Positions 37,201 through 49,147 of a stretch of 64,000 nt of DNA are shown here, piece by piece. Below the pieces are notes generated by a model. It ran no database searches and was not told the DNA's origin. It saw nothing but the letters and a program-made list of their open reading frames with translations. This DNA is from Tetmemena sp. SeJ-2015 (taxonomy: Eukaryota > Ciliophora > Spirotrichea > Sporadotrichida > Oxytrichidae): contig JAJKFJ010022061.1 in the NCBI GenBank assembly GCA_027382625.1, forward strand, positions 51,505-115,504, written 5' to 3'. The translations under genes were made by a program, and so were the position numbers. Within the stretch, counting starts at the first letter, position 1, and every line of letters begins with the position of its first letter.

Positions 37201-37439
37201 GGAAATTACCATTAGCCACCATTTCTTCTTCCCTCAAAATAATTACATTATAGAAACAAAATGGAATCCATTTCCTTTTCGTATTCAGTCTTTTGCTTCC
37301 CATAAATCTGCTCAAAATTTTGATTTTGCTCTTCTCTTGCAGCAGCAGTATTAAAGGTTTAGCTTTTATCATAGCGAGAGTTTGCACTCACATTTTTTAG
37401 CAATTCTAGAGGCTGTAAATTATTTAAATTCGACTGCAT
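34254..37439 (-). CDS. Polytopic membrane protein, unknown family
   Basis: Starts at ATG 37437-37439 (MQSNLNNLQPLELLKNVS) and ends at TGA 34254-34256. Soluble N-terminal pieces (SDVTQSAIAGVLIQNADYSV, GDDSEFFQVAVTEQKP) precede hydrophobic helices. These include two at 36480-36640 (VFIILLSSLCSLSIIVAIVL and CIFILLMASLCLVIYILIIS), one at about 34840-34905 (SLLIILFILFVILYAILGVF) and others at about 35000-35400. A cytosolic stretch between them is highly charged (DLDPERVDDEIKAAMIRNEI). An acidic segment follows (DIIQEEDEKHNHYDDDTDKN). The C-terminus is coiled (LSIQERLEKENQ). The layout is channel- or transporter-like, but no signature is recognised. Several IESs are likely and the exact structure is unresolved. 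Confidence 0.6.
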
Positions 37440-37940
37440 TTTAAAGACTTAAATATAGATTTTATATTTTAATTCAGTATCACCACACTTTATAGTTAAA
37501 TTTTAGATATCTGGATTCTATAAACAAATGTTTTTACCATTTACTCGTAAAAAGTCATACATTTTTTTAATCAAATATTTTATATAATATAAAATGAAGC
37601 AAGTAGATTTAAATAACATGAAAATATTTGTTTATGAATCATAATTTATTTTATAAGATTTTCTTGCATATTTTATCTTTGCTCAACTATAAAAATTTAT
37701 TAAAGAATCAATTCTTCTGATCCGGACACTCTCTATCTAACTTTATTAACAATCTTTTTTTCCCAATATAAAAAGTTGTAAAAACTTTATCTCTAAAGTT
37801 AAGAATTTATTATGCTAAATTATTTTATTTTCGTTTTAAATCGCTTTAAAAATGTTAAAGCATATTAGTATATGCTTTAATTTATAAGCTGCAATAAATA
37901 TTTTGCCTTGAATAATTAAAATTAAATTTATGAATAAATA
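37440..37940. other. AT-rich spacer without gene
   Basis: About 500 bp, very AT-rich. No coding character on either strand and no RNA gene recognised. Confidence 0.45.
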
Positions 37941-40658
37941 TCACATATCTCCATTCAAAATCTCGTTAAATATTTATCTAAGCTCATCTGACTTCGCAGG
38001 TTTTGTTACTATAGTAAAATTTAAGAACTGTATACGTTTAAAAAAACTAATACTTAAAAATGAATAGATGTTCATATGTTATTACAAATATTGACTAATG
38101 TTTCTTACAGAATCTTTTCATGCCTACATTTAAGCATTTTTCTTTTTCATCATTATAAGCAGTGAGTGCAACTATTGGGATCTTCCTTGTAAGCATGCCG
38201 TTGCTCATACGTTGACATAGTCTCTTAGCTGCTTCGAGACCATTCAAGATCGGCATCTCGTAGTCCATAATAATCAGCCGTATTCCATCGCAGCATCTCT
38301 TTGAATCATATTCAGTTACAATGTCGATGCATTCTTGCCCATTACAAGCCTAAATGCACTCCAGATCAAACAGAGTACCTATCACTTAAGTCAATATAAA
38401 CCTATTATAGTCTATATCGTCAACTACAAGAATTTCAGGACAGCAAAGATTCTACAATAAAATAAGCAAAGGTAAATATCTTACCTTCAGATTCATAATG
38501 CTCTGGTTTGTAATTTAGTGGCCCATATCAGGACTATTATTTCCAATATTTTGATCCATAGGAATCAGTAATAACTACGACCCCTCATTTCCACTTCCTT
38601 CTTTATTAAGGCTCTAAGGGATTGGATTATTTTGCGTTGAGTCTAGTGCCATAGGATGATTATAGATACTTCCATCTCCTAAGAATTCATTTATTTACTT
38701 GATATCACTGTTTTGATCGTTTTAGCTTTTTTCAATCAATTAGTTCTTATCTTTCTTTAATCCATCTGAAGCCATTGAGCCGTACTCTCTTGAAGGTCTC
38801 TTATCGTTTCTAGCAAGCAAACTTTTATTTGACTACTTTTGATTATTGGGCTCTTTATTGATATTAGGATTTTCCCCTTGTAAAGTTTCGTGAATATGAA
38901 AACCATTTTTATCTTCAATAAGACTCTCTTCTGCATTCTAATTATTTCTATATGACTTACTCATTATGTGAATGTTAGTATTTGTGTCAGAGAGGGACAT
39001 ATTTTTAGACTTCAAGAGAGAGTTATTTGCTCTTTTTTGAGACACATTATTTAATTCATCTATCAAATGTTAACGAGCTGAATCTGGGCAACTCTCATCT
39101 ATGAAACTTGGTTGCACAGAGTCTTTAGCAATTAGAAGGTGATTGATCTCTTACTAAGCAATCTTAAATAATTTTCCATTGGCTTTAATATCTTCATTCT
39201 TAAAAGAAAAATTTCCTGAATGCTATAGTCTTTAATCTTTAGAGGGGTTATTTAGCATACTAGGATTATTTCTAAACTCAACATAAGATTTATTCTTACG
39301 ATGGCTATGTAATTTTTCCTCCTCTTCTTCTATATCGATTATTGAAAGTCTAGACTTAGAAGGAAATTCTGTATCCATGAAAATGGAAAATGGATTCTTG
39401 AGGGGAGATGACTGCTTTGGCTCAAGTTGCTTCATTAGCTATGTTTACACGAATCTTTATTTCTAGACAAAAGAGGAAGAAGCGGCAAGATCCGTATTAG
39501 AATTTCTATCTCTCCCCAACAATTTTGCATAATCACCGATAACATCTACCTTGGTGTGCTCGTCAAGACTGTCTATAGTTCTTGCTGAGTCTATCATGTC
39601 ACACTCGTTTAAGCTTTTGGGTTATCCAAATTCAATACGATTTTAAGGCGATGTCCCAAATGATTCCTGGATTAAATCCTCACCTCTCGAATGCTCTCTA
39701 ATGGGTAAGATATTGACATGATCATCATCAGTTATTACTTGTGTGTTAGAAATATGATCTCTATAATTATGGAGTTTGTGCTAGTCCTCATAAACTATAT
39801 TCAATCAAAGGAGAATAATATTTTTAATATCCATTTATATCAAATTTACTTCATCGTAATTTATTTGCTGGAAATAACTTTCTTAACCTCCTTAACTCCA
39901 ATAACTTGAGGGGTTTTTTCTTCTTCTTTTTAGGCTCTTATTATAGATTTCATAGTCTCTTTGACTATGCTTTCAGGCATATTGCCTTATTTAGAACTTA
40001 GTAACTCTGATTCTGTATTCTATCTTTCTTTAGCATCATCTCCGTCTAATAAATAAGAGTTCTTATCTAAGAACTGGCCTATATTAGTCTAGTTGTGGTA
40101 CATAAAATTATGCTTAAATAAAGTAGGAGTTCAAATTTTTAGGGTCTAGATGACTTCTATCTCTCCTTCTCCAAGGCCTAAACGATAAGATTTAAATAAT
40201 TTTTGTCAGCTAATTCAGTTTAACCTATTTCTACTTGACTCAGTTTTAGGTTTTTGTTCCACTTAATCTAAACAATATTTTGTTCTTCTCTGAAGTTCAA
40301 CTCATACTAGTCGGGATTAGAAACCAAATTTAAATTCTATAAATTCTCAGAATAATAAAAATGGAAATTCTTGAGGCCAGTAAATGAGTACTGATTATCA
40401 TTTTAGAGAATCTGCTTGATTTTCATTCTATTTTCGTTTTTGAGGCTTTGCTTCTTATTCAAAGACTTTTCTTCCATTCCATCTGGTAGAAATTAGCAGT
40501 CTTCTGGCTCAGTTATCTTTATTAAAGGAGAATAGGATGATTAAATATGGCAATAAAGTAAATGTATAAATATATGCGAGAATTTAATTGGTTACTAAAA
40601 TGTAATACAACTGCTCCTTGCCTTTTTCTAGTAAATAAAAAACTTCAAGAGAAGTCAT
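37941..40658 (-). CDS. Response-regulator receiver-domain protein
   Basis: The C-terminal 130 residues form a receiver domain: ILVVDDIDYNRFIL (acidic pair Asp-Asp), then LIIMDYEMPILNGLEAA with the phospho-acceptor Asp, IPIVALTAY (Thr/Ala switch), and, after a 100-bp IES with pointer AAAC (GTTT on plus, 38000/38100), the Lys-Pro of beta5 in CKKPAKSDELRQIFNEI. TGA is at 37941-37943. A GT..AG intron at 38452-38484 precedes the domain. The start is ATG 40656-40658 (MTSLEVFYLLEKGKEQLYYI), followed by a 79-nt intron (40517-40595) and a PAS-like or unknown N-terminal region. A long Ser/Asn-rich linker joins the two. It probably receives phosphate from a histidine kinase such as the one at 45.1-48.3 kb. 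Confidence 0.85.
38000..38103. other. IES, pointer AAAC (minus strand, 100 bp)
   Basis: Removal restores the Lys-Pro of the receiver domain and its last helix (CKKPAKSDELRQI). Confidence 0.88.
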
Positions 40659-40899
40659 TCACTTATTTAAAAACTTGCCGTGAGTCTTACCTCGCTCTCT
40701 TAAAATCTGAGTGGCAACTTTGCTAATTTAAGCACTGCCCCGCCCAGTTTTGGATTAAACTACCGGGAAACTTAAAGAGAAAGAAAGCCTTTTTTTTAGA
40801 GGGAATAAAAAAATCAAACCTTATGGGCCATAAAGGAAACTTTACCAAAGGATGAAAAAGGGGGGTTTAAGAAGTCCAATTTTTAAAAAAATTGGAAAA
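40659..40899. other. Divergent spacer with unusual G/A-run composition
   Basis: Spacer between the divergent receiver and helical-protein genes. It contains runs such as GGGGGG and many A tracts that differ from the neighbouring AT-rich DNA. No gene is seen. Confidence 0.4.
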
Positions 40900-43800
40900 A
40901 AAGTTAAAGGGCCAAATTTAAAAAAAAAGAACAGAAAAAATTCCCATATATCCCTCTCTCAAAAATAGCTGCTACTGATTCCAGCCAGGTCTCTAGGAAA
41001 AGAAGACCGTTTATGCACAATTTTTCAACCATTTCAAACCCTGAAAAACTTAGAAGGATCAACTTTGCATTTATGATTAAATGCAAAGTTAAACAAATTC
41101 TATACTTAATTTCATATTGAAATCGTCAAATAAGTAAAACGTTGGCCAGCTTCTAGAGAATGAAATACCTAGTTTGAGAGAGAAATTCTTCTACTTAGAT
41201 CATACGGCAGAGGTTCTAGAAAATTATAGGAAAGTCAAAGAGAATGAAATCTTCAATCATATTTTACATGGTGAAAGAGAGAAGAAGGTATTCTTAAAAA
41301 AGGAATCTAGAAAACCTTAAAACCTGATCTAAAACTATGAGCAGATTTCCATTTATATATTTATAAAAGAAGTTCGGTGATAGCAAATATCTCCAAGGAA
41401 CTGAGAGTGCTACTGACTTAAAGCAACTAGCTGCCAGTTAAGATTTGTTCCTTGAGAGTAAAGCAATTATTAATAGACACAACGTAATCTATTCTTAACC
41501 TTCTGACTCATAATAAGCGAAGCTGTAATCCAGTCAGCAAGAATAACTATTTAAGTTTAATAAATGATGATTGAGCATAACGAGTTCAAGGACTATAAGG
41601 ACAAATAAAAGGATCTATCAAACTTCAGGATCCAAAAACTCCTCACTCCCAGGAGCAATAATCCAGAGCTTCAAAAATACTTAGAAGAGAAGGCAAACTA
41701 CGAAACAGCATCAATTGCAGAGACTTCAGCAGATGAATTGGCCCTAAAGTCAGTGAGCAATACTGATAACGATAGTAAAAGTGTGGATATTTATAGGGAT
41801 AACAGATTAGCTTCTGAATTTGACCACTTCAAACAAGTGGCTGCAGAGATTGAGCACTTTGAGAAAAGTGTTGTCGAGGAGTATAAAAATTTAGATGTCT
41901 ATAGAGCCAAAGATAAATCCTTCAGACAAATCAATTTCAATGACCTCACTATTCAAGAAAATCTCAATTATATCAAGTTCAATTTATAAAATACTAAAGA
42001 CGCTTTCTTGATGTTCGAATAAGTCAAAGGCAAGATAAATATTTTTTAAGTTTGAGAACCATCCTGAAATAGCGGCTTCAATTTTATAGAAGATAGCTAT
42101 AAAATCAAGCATTCAACCTAATGAAGTGTCAAAGAAATTACTAGTTAGGTACGAATATAAAGATATGCTTAGATTCATTCAAAAAAATGTGGACATGCTA
42201 GATAATAAATAATTAGTAGACTCTATTTTTGCTCTAGGAAAGCTGCAAATGTTAATTTATTTTAATTTCTAACTGCATTAAAATATGACTCTAGACTAAA
42301 TGACGACTGAGGCTCCAGGCTTTGTAAAATTCTTTAGCTTTTTCTTGAAAGACTTAGTGTAAGAAGTTGAGAAGAGGATTTAATCTTTGAGTCCTATTTA
42401 GGTGGCCTATTTAGTTAAAGGGATTACAAACTTACAAAATGTACTAAGTATGTAGAATAAATAGATAGAGTTAAAGCTGAGAGAAATAGTTAAATAATAC
42501 TGTATTACGAATTCTAATTAGTTCGACCCCTACTCTGTATCTAAAGTGATAAGGTATCTCTATGCCTATAATGATGGCTCTGAGTCCGCAGTTAAGACCT
42601 ATGAGGCTTTAGGACTTTGACTTTGGGTAAATTTGTAAGAGAGAAGATAATTGATGAGGGAATCTCCTTTAGATGATCCCCTGGTAGACTTAGATATTAG
42701 AGATATCGTGGATATTGTGAGAGTATTTTCTGTGTATGCCAAACCAGAGCAGTAGCTGTTCATACCTTAGCTATTTTCTTCAGAGAGTATAAAGTAGTAT
42801 AAAGCTTAGGAGACTACTGACTTGTAAGAAATTGAGGATGAAGAAATTCATTTACCTCAGCCATAAAATCTGCATCAAGTATCTAGAGCCCTCCTAAACG
42901 ACTTTCCAGATATTATCAAGCTCAAATAAGATTAAATTACAGTAGCTCAAGCCAGTGATTTGATGTTTCACTACACAACTGCAGAGCTTATGCAAAACAA
43001 GAACTTTTTTAAAAGTATTTTCTTCATCTACTATTTGCATAAATTGAGTGACGATCTTCTATTGGTCCACGAAAAGTTCATATCACATTCAACTACGAAA
43101 CTGCTCTGGGGCTTTTCTAAGTTTGTGACAAGATAACTCTAACCCAGATTCAATTTAATAGTTTATAAATTAGGACATAAGCGCAGCTATATTAACAAAA
43201 TGTACTCCATCATTTTTCTTTATCCTATTTTTATAATAAAAGTAGTGAACAGGTATGAATTTACTAAAATTCCTTCTGTAAACTATCAGTTGTAAAGAAG
43301 AGTGATAGACATGCTCCTCACTCATAAGAAGAAGATCACACCAGAAAACGTTTCTTAAAATAAAATAATATCTTTACTGCTCTATGCAAATGCCACTGTT
43401 GGTTACCACGATAAAATATTTTTTGCTGACGCATATGCTTAATTCACAGAAAATGGAGTGATCCCTGATCTTGAAAATTTGGGTTACTTCTCATAAACCC
43501 TCGCTCTCTTGAGAAAGAATGAATTCTTACATCACGTTTTCGAATGGCTAGAAAAGATGATTGCTATTTCTATTTATCTTATTTTTACTTCAAGTAATAA
43601 GTTTTTTGAAAGGTGTGGATACAATATCGCAAAAGAATTTTCATTCACTTAAACAATTCAAGCTCTGGCTTACCTTGACAGTGACTAACTGGCAAATAAC
43701 TAAGTGATAATGGATTTCTTGAAAACTTACATTAAGTCCTTAGAGATAGAAATGAATGATGACCATATTCATTTGCTCCCTCCAATTTTATTTTTTATGG

Positions 43801-44621
43801 AGTCTGATGGTTCTTGGAAAACTGGAGCAGCCTGTCTATAGGCAGTTTGTTAAGAATTCACTTGAGATACTTTAAAATGATAAGCTTAAGAGGCTTTCCT
43901 TCAGTGATTGCGTGCTTTTGAATCAGATTTTTAACGAACTGCAAATAAATTACAAGCAGAAACTGTCTGAAGTTGTGCAATTGATAAGGTCAGAGCAGAG
44001 AAGCCTTTTCCTTCAACTAGGAACAAATAATATTTATAAGGAGTAAGATAAGATCAACTCGAACTCAAGTCAAATATTGCATACTACAAGAAGTTTTATG
44101 GAGAAGATTTAGTATACGAGCTTGTCCAAAACTTAAAGTCCATTTCTTTCGAAGACCAAGTTGATATAAGTGCTTACAATCCTGTAAGAGGAGGATATAT
44201 GCAAATAGCAGATATAGATTTCAAAGATGGAAGGAAAGAGACTCTCATTTTGTTGAACAAATTTGACAGAATTAGTGACACTGACCAGATCAACTCTTAT
44301 GAAAAGGTCAGAAGGATGCAAATCATTAAGATGGTTGAGGCAGATGGAAGAGAGCCAGTCTTTATTGATTATTAGGATCTAGCAGCTATGTTTAAATAAT
44401 CAGCCTCTAAAGAGCATTTTAATTTTATTTCAGGAGTCTCATTAAAAAAAATTTCCTGTAAATTGCTCCTGTTAATTAACAAAACTGATAATGGCATTTA
44501 ATTTGTCAAACTTCATAATAGAATAAATTTAAAACAAAAGTTATCTTTAATGAAAGGTTGGGGGATTAGTTTCAGAGTTATTATTTTGGAGAAGAGGCGA
44601 CTAGCCGTTGCTAGATTTTGA
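40900..44621 (+). CDS. Helical-repeat protein, possibly RAP-domain-like
   Basis: Coding pieces begin by about 40950 (SKIAATDSSQVSRKRRPFMH); the start codon is not certain. A 77-bp IES (pointer AAC, 41061/41138) is removed to give RRINVGQLLENEIPSLREKF. The middle is a series of amphipathic helices (FVKFFSFFLKDLVQEVEKRI, IQVAYLVKGITNLQNVLSM) like organellar RNA-binding FASTK/OPR proteins. The C-terminus (YEKVRRMQIIKMVEADGREP, VFIDYQDLAAMFK) has the spacing of a RAP domain. Mitochondrial RNA handling is only an inference. Frame breaks, probably IESs, occur near 41360, 41560, 42040, 42620 and 43600. The true stop is uncertain: the frame runs to TGA 44619-44621, but the conserved part ends near 44430. 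Confidence 0.5.
41061..41140. other. IES with hairpin end, pointer AAC (77 bp)
   Basis: Removal gives LRRINVGQLLENEI. The left end carries a 13-bp perfect inverted repeat (arms 41061-41073 and 41078-41090). Confidence 0.7.
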
Positions 44622-44771
44622 GTCTCCTCTTTTATAACTTAAAGCGTTGTTTGAAACCTTGGCTACAGAGGCTGCTCCAAAGCTGTCACTTCTTCTGTGT
44701 TTGATGTTAGGCTGTGTTGAAAGATTTACAGAATTCTCGCTCATATGCTCAGTTATCGTGTTAATTTGCAT
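44439..44771 (-). CDS. Orphan Ser/Asn-rich coding segment with start codon
   Basis: ATG at 44769-44771 opens a frame with clear coding character (MQINTITEHMSENSVNLS, HRRSDSFGAASVAKV, NGQSPLLQNNNSETN). It runs to about 44545 and then turns AT-rich before TGA 44439-44441. It lies antisense to the 3' end of the preceding gene and just beyond the 3' end of the histidine kinase, which has its own N-terminus. It may be a small gene of up to 110 residues or the first MDS of a gene whose other segments lie elsewhere. Confidence 0.4.
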
Positions 44772-45078
44772 GTTTGCCTAATTATTTTTAATACCATAAT
44801 TAATTATTATTCTATTTATTCATTTATAGCTTATTTATTTTGTCTTACTAAGTATAAACTGTTTTTATCAAATCAGAAATTTATCTCAATTAAATGAATT
44901 CCGTTAATAAAAAGACTGAAGTTTAGGAACTTGTTAAAAATAAATTTAAATAAATTGGGTTAAATTGATATAATTATTGGCCATTTGACTGATTTAATTT
45001 TGCAGCTAGTGGGTGCTTGAAGTATTCTTCTACGAAAATAGATAAAATAGTTTTTAGTCACCTGGTGCGAGGTCTTCA

Positions 45079-48000
45079 TCAGCCATTTATAGGTCATCCA
45101 TTTATACACATTTAATAAATTTCTTCTTGCTCAAAAGTAGTGTTAAATTTGCCTATCTAAGTTTTAAACATGTACACGTCCTCATTCTCCTCAATTTTAT
45201 CTTCCTCCATGAAGTTCTAAATTCAATATGATTGCATCACAACCTTACATAGACATTGGGTGAAATTACTCTCCCTATATTTTGGAATGAATCTCCAACC
45301 AAGGTTTGCTGAGAAACTATCGTCTGCTGCTTTTTCATTTTTTCTTCCTTCTCTAGTGTATGCTTTATGTCAAAGTAAAAGACTGAGCCTTGCCCTTGCT
45401 CTGACTTGCATCTTACTTAACCCCCTAAAGCTAAGCACAGATTCTGAGAAATTGTTAATCCCAACCCAGCAGCTAAAATCTTTAAGGAAAACAATGAACA
45501 TTACATTTCTTAGTTTAGGTTGACTCTTTAGCAATGCCAGCACTTTGATTCTGCTCAAATAAGTTGAATATGGTCTACACTCTTTCTTTTTCAATTCCGT
45601 TTCCGGTATCCAAAACCATAAATCTGATATAAGTCTCTTCCTGAGGCTTATCTTATGCAGCGGCGATATTCATTATAGATGTATTGTTGCTATGCTGTGA
45701 GTGGTTGAAGTTTGTAACTAAAATTAAATAACTGTATTATCTTGAGAATTCGAGCCACTGTTACTTGAGATTTGATTTCTCCTCACTAACTTTTGAATCT
45801 TGAATTTTATCCAACCCTTTGAGGTGAACTTCATAGCATTCAAGAGTAGGTTTAGCAAAATTTGCTCAAGCTTTTCTGGGTCAGAGTATACAGTTTTGGG
45901 TAGATCGGGATCCCTGGAAACTCTAAAGACTACATTTTGATTCTTGAGTTGGTTTATAATGATTCTTTCTATGTGACTAATGAAAGTATCCAAATCAAAG
46001 TCTCTCTTGTTTAGCAGTAAAGTTGCATTACTGCTGCAAAGCATTGAGTAATCCTAGGAAAATTAAACTAAAATATTTTACAATGAAGTCATTTATGATA
46101 TTTCTTAGCACATTCGTACAAGACTCAGCAGTGTTAACAACTTGTCTTAGATTTTTGTAAGCATTCGGGGAAGTTCTTAAATCATTCATGTGCTTATTTA
46201 TCAGCTCAAAAGAGAACAATAAGACTTAAAAAGTTTTAAATTATAAAATTCCTTACAATTCATAGGATTCTTGAGTTCATGAGTGAAGGACTTGAATATC
46301 CTGTTTTTAACTTCGTCTACGTTTTTTTCTCCGAGAGAACCTTGTTATTTGTGACATCCCTTACTGTTAACAACAAGCACGCTCTTCCTTCGTAAATAAT
46401 CTTGCTCACTAAATTTATCAATTTTAAATTTGAACTTACTGAAAATCATGTAGTACTTTCGAGGCTCACTCTTATTCTGAATGATAGTCTTGTTGCCCTT
46501 GTTATTAGATCTAACGGTGTAATACTCTCTTGTGTCGGAAGATATTGAAATATTTCTATTTTGATTAACAATGTTTTTGTAGTAACTCTTCAGATCTTCA
46601 AATAACGTAAACTAAGATCCATTATGCTGATTTTCTCTCACAAACTAATTCAAGTTCTTTGAGAACTAAATTATTTTATTAAAATATTATGGTTAATTTT
46701 TACTGTGTCAAAATTAGAAGGTTGTCCGATTAGCTCAGTCAATATTTTATTCTGAACAGAAAATCCTCCAAAATCTATAACTCCTATTCCATCAGGAATA
46801 GTATTGAATATCTACTCTATCAAAGTTTTGCTCTAAATTAATATTAAGAAGTTAAAGCATTACCGATTAAAGTTAATGCTTATTCTCAAAAGATTGAATT
46901 TCTTCTTCCTCTAACGACTGTAGTCTTTGCATTCCTAAGTAGAGTGTTCCTAATGATTAAATGAAGAGGCATATGTTTTCAATGATAGTTTCTGTATTTT
47001 CATAAAACATTATGCTCATTATAACCATGCAAATTTACTAAGGATATTTTGAGTAAATCGACCTCTTTATCATCTCTATCAAAAACATCGATACCGGAAA
47101 TCTATATTTAGATTATAAAGAAATTGTCATACAATGAAATGTGAGAGCCTTTTACCAAATCTTATCTGCTCTGAGCCAATAGCATCATTATATTTATAAA
47201 GTTGAAAATACCCAGAATGTCCTACTAAAGGATTTAAAGGCCAACTAAGTAAAATAATAAGTCCTTTTTCTTCTTCTCCTTTTTGAGCTTGATGATAAAC
47301 TTTATTGGATATGTTATGACTTTATTAAGCTTTTTCTCATGAAGCTGTTCCTTAATTCCGCTGAAAGAAAAAGTGGAAATTCTTCTTAACAAGCTAGAAG
47401 ATTATGATTAAACAGTACTGCTCTGCATTAAGCTTAAGTTGCCGAAGGACACTGTGGAAACAGGTATGCTTGAATTTTGCAGATTGCCAGGGCTAACATT
47501 TTTCCTAATACCTTATTTAAAGTTGAAATTCATACTTTTTAGGTGGCGGTGAAGACTAAGAAGGCCCTCCTAAAAGTAAATCATCAAGGAGATCTGTTGA
47601 CTCCATTTTTTCAATTTCTTGGTTATTAAAAATAAATTTAAGGCAGAAGAGCCAAATCTAGGTACATCGCTGATCAAGTCCTTCAGATTGTTTTGAGTCT
47701 TTAGAGTAGTAAAATTAGCAGAGCTGGATGACTTAGCTTCTATCCCTTGCTTATCAGTGATGGTTTACGTCTATCTTTTATCGTCGAATCTGTTAATAAA
47801 CTGCATACTGAAGTCAACTGACAAAGCCCTCTATAAATATGGATGCAATAAATAGATCAACATACACTTGCGAGAGTCAGATTGTCATATGCAGAGGGAT
47901 CCAAATTTAAACCAGCAGGTCCAGATGGTTTCTCAGCTTTTTTCTTTTAACTCTACTCAAAAATTCGTTAGCAGAAGAAGTTACTTTTTAACCGATAAGC

Positions 48001-48340
48001 AGCAGATTTTTCATGATGTACAATGATGCAACGATCGCATATATGTACAAGAATAGCTTCAAAGTTTTCCCATTAAACCAGGCTTCTATTATCACGAATC
48101 CATATGCATACAATGCTAATTACAATTATTACTTATAAATTATCATCAAATTAAATTTGAATAAAGTGAATATCATATAGATTAATTTATCAACCATTGA
48201 GAGAGAAAAATGGCATTTATATATATTTAAAATATTATAAATTACAATAGCTTAATGCATTAAGAATTCATTTCATCAAGCCTATTGACAGTGAATGCAC
48301 TTTTGAGCTCCTTATTATTTCCCCAATTTATTTCCTGCAT
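45079..48340 (-). CDS. Membrane sensor histidine kinase
   Basis: The start is ATG 48338-48340 (MQEINWGNNKELKSAFTVNR). After AT-rich inserts come transmembrane helices (LFLYIYAIVASLYIMKNLLL at about 48030; more near 47180-47290). A PAS-like sensor region follows (IPDGIGVIDFGGFSVQNKIL). The H-box is KSFTHELKNPMN (about 46270). The HATPase domain has N-box EQILLNLLLNAMKFTSKG, G1 LDTGNGIEKERV, F-box FNLFEQ and G2 GLGLTISQNLCLALGG. These are the residues needed for ATP binding and His autophosphorylation. It ends after a 32-nt intron (45217-45248) with NFMEEDKIEENEDVYMF... and TGA at 45079-45081. No receiver domain is attached, so a separate one is needed. Several IESs remain unresolved. Confidence 0.85.
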
Positions 48341-48797
48341 CTTCTGATTGTTAATTTATTATTAAAACTTATCTTTTTATCCATAAATTACTCATAGGAT
48401 ATTAATTTTACTATCTATTTTCCAATGAGTTCAATTCGAACCATAAATAATTATTTTACTTATCTTACATTTAAAAGGAATGATAAAAATTGATAAGACC
48501 AACATAAAAACTACTTTAAGTTAATCTGATTTAATTTATAAATATTTAGTGACTATATTTCTAGCAGGTCAAAGAGATAAGGATTGGCTTTCTCCTATTC
48601 TTTCTCATGATATTTCTACATTTAATTTCTTGCATTATAAGTAATAAAGAATAGCAAAAATTTCTATAAGAAAATAAATTAAAAGAATTAATTTTGAATA
48701 AAGTATAGAACTTCTGTGAGCATACATAGGTGTTAGATATTTAAGAAATCTTTTTTTAATTATTTTAATAGAGAACAAAACTCTAAGCGACTAAAAT
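48341..48797. other. AT-rich spacer without recognised gene
   Basis: No coding character or RNA gene is recognised on either strand. Confidence 0.4.
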
Positions 48798-49147
48798 TCA
48801 ATAATTTAGATCGTCAGTTTACCACAATAATTTGTTTTTAGTTGAGCCACTTTAAGAGTAAATTATTTTCTTTTTCTTAGCTCTTTTCGTGTCAGATTCT
48901 TGAAGACCATGTTATATTCTTTGTTATTTTTTAAGTTCTTGTTCCTCCAAATATTTTCTAATATCCTTAAAATCTAAACAGTTAAGTATTTTAACAATTG
49001 GTAAATCATGATATTAAATTTTAGCTTTTGTTCTCTGGGGTGGACTTCTTTTGAGACATAATTGTTTGTGGCATAGTTAGAGAGATGGGGGTTATTGTTT
49101 GATAGCTAAGTCCTTTGAATTTGTGAATTATTTAGTTAAGGAGTCAT
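48798..49147 (-). CDS. Small basic hypothetical protein, two IESs
   Basis: The start is ATG 49145-49147 (MTPQLNNSQIQRTQLSNN). Removing a 33-bp insert between CAAACAAT repeats (49061/49094 on plus as ATTGTTTG) and a 47-bp insert between TTTAA repeats (48967/49014 on plus as TTAAA) gives one frame: ...EQKLKFKDIRKYLEEQELKK, ending LLWQTDDLNY at TGA 48798-48800. This is about 88 residues, helical and Lys/Gln-rich. No family is recognised. That both pointers restore the same frame is good evidence the gene is real. Confidence 0.6.
48967..49018. other. IES, pointer TTTAA (minus strand, 47 bp)
   Basis: Removal gives QKLKFKDIRKYLEE. Confidence 0.7.
49061..49101. other. IES, pointer CAAACAAT (minus strand, 33 bp)
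   Basis: An 8-bp repeat. The insert is a multiple of three, so the frame is kept either way; removal gives TQLSNNYVSKEV. Confidence 0.6.

Noticed and set aside
48120..48340. Orphan segment 44439-44771 as the kinase N-terminus
   Set aside because: The kinase has its own start piece at 48340, and the 7-bp AAATTTA match between the two regions joins out of frame.
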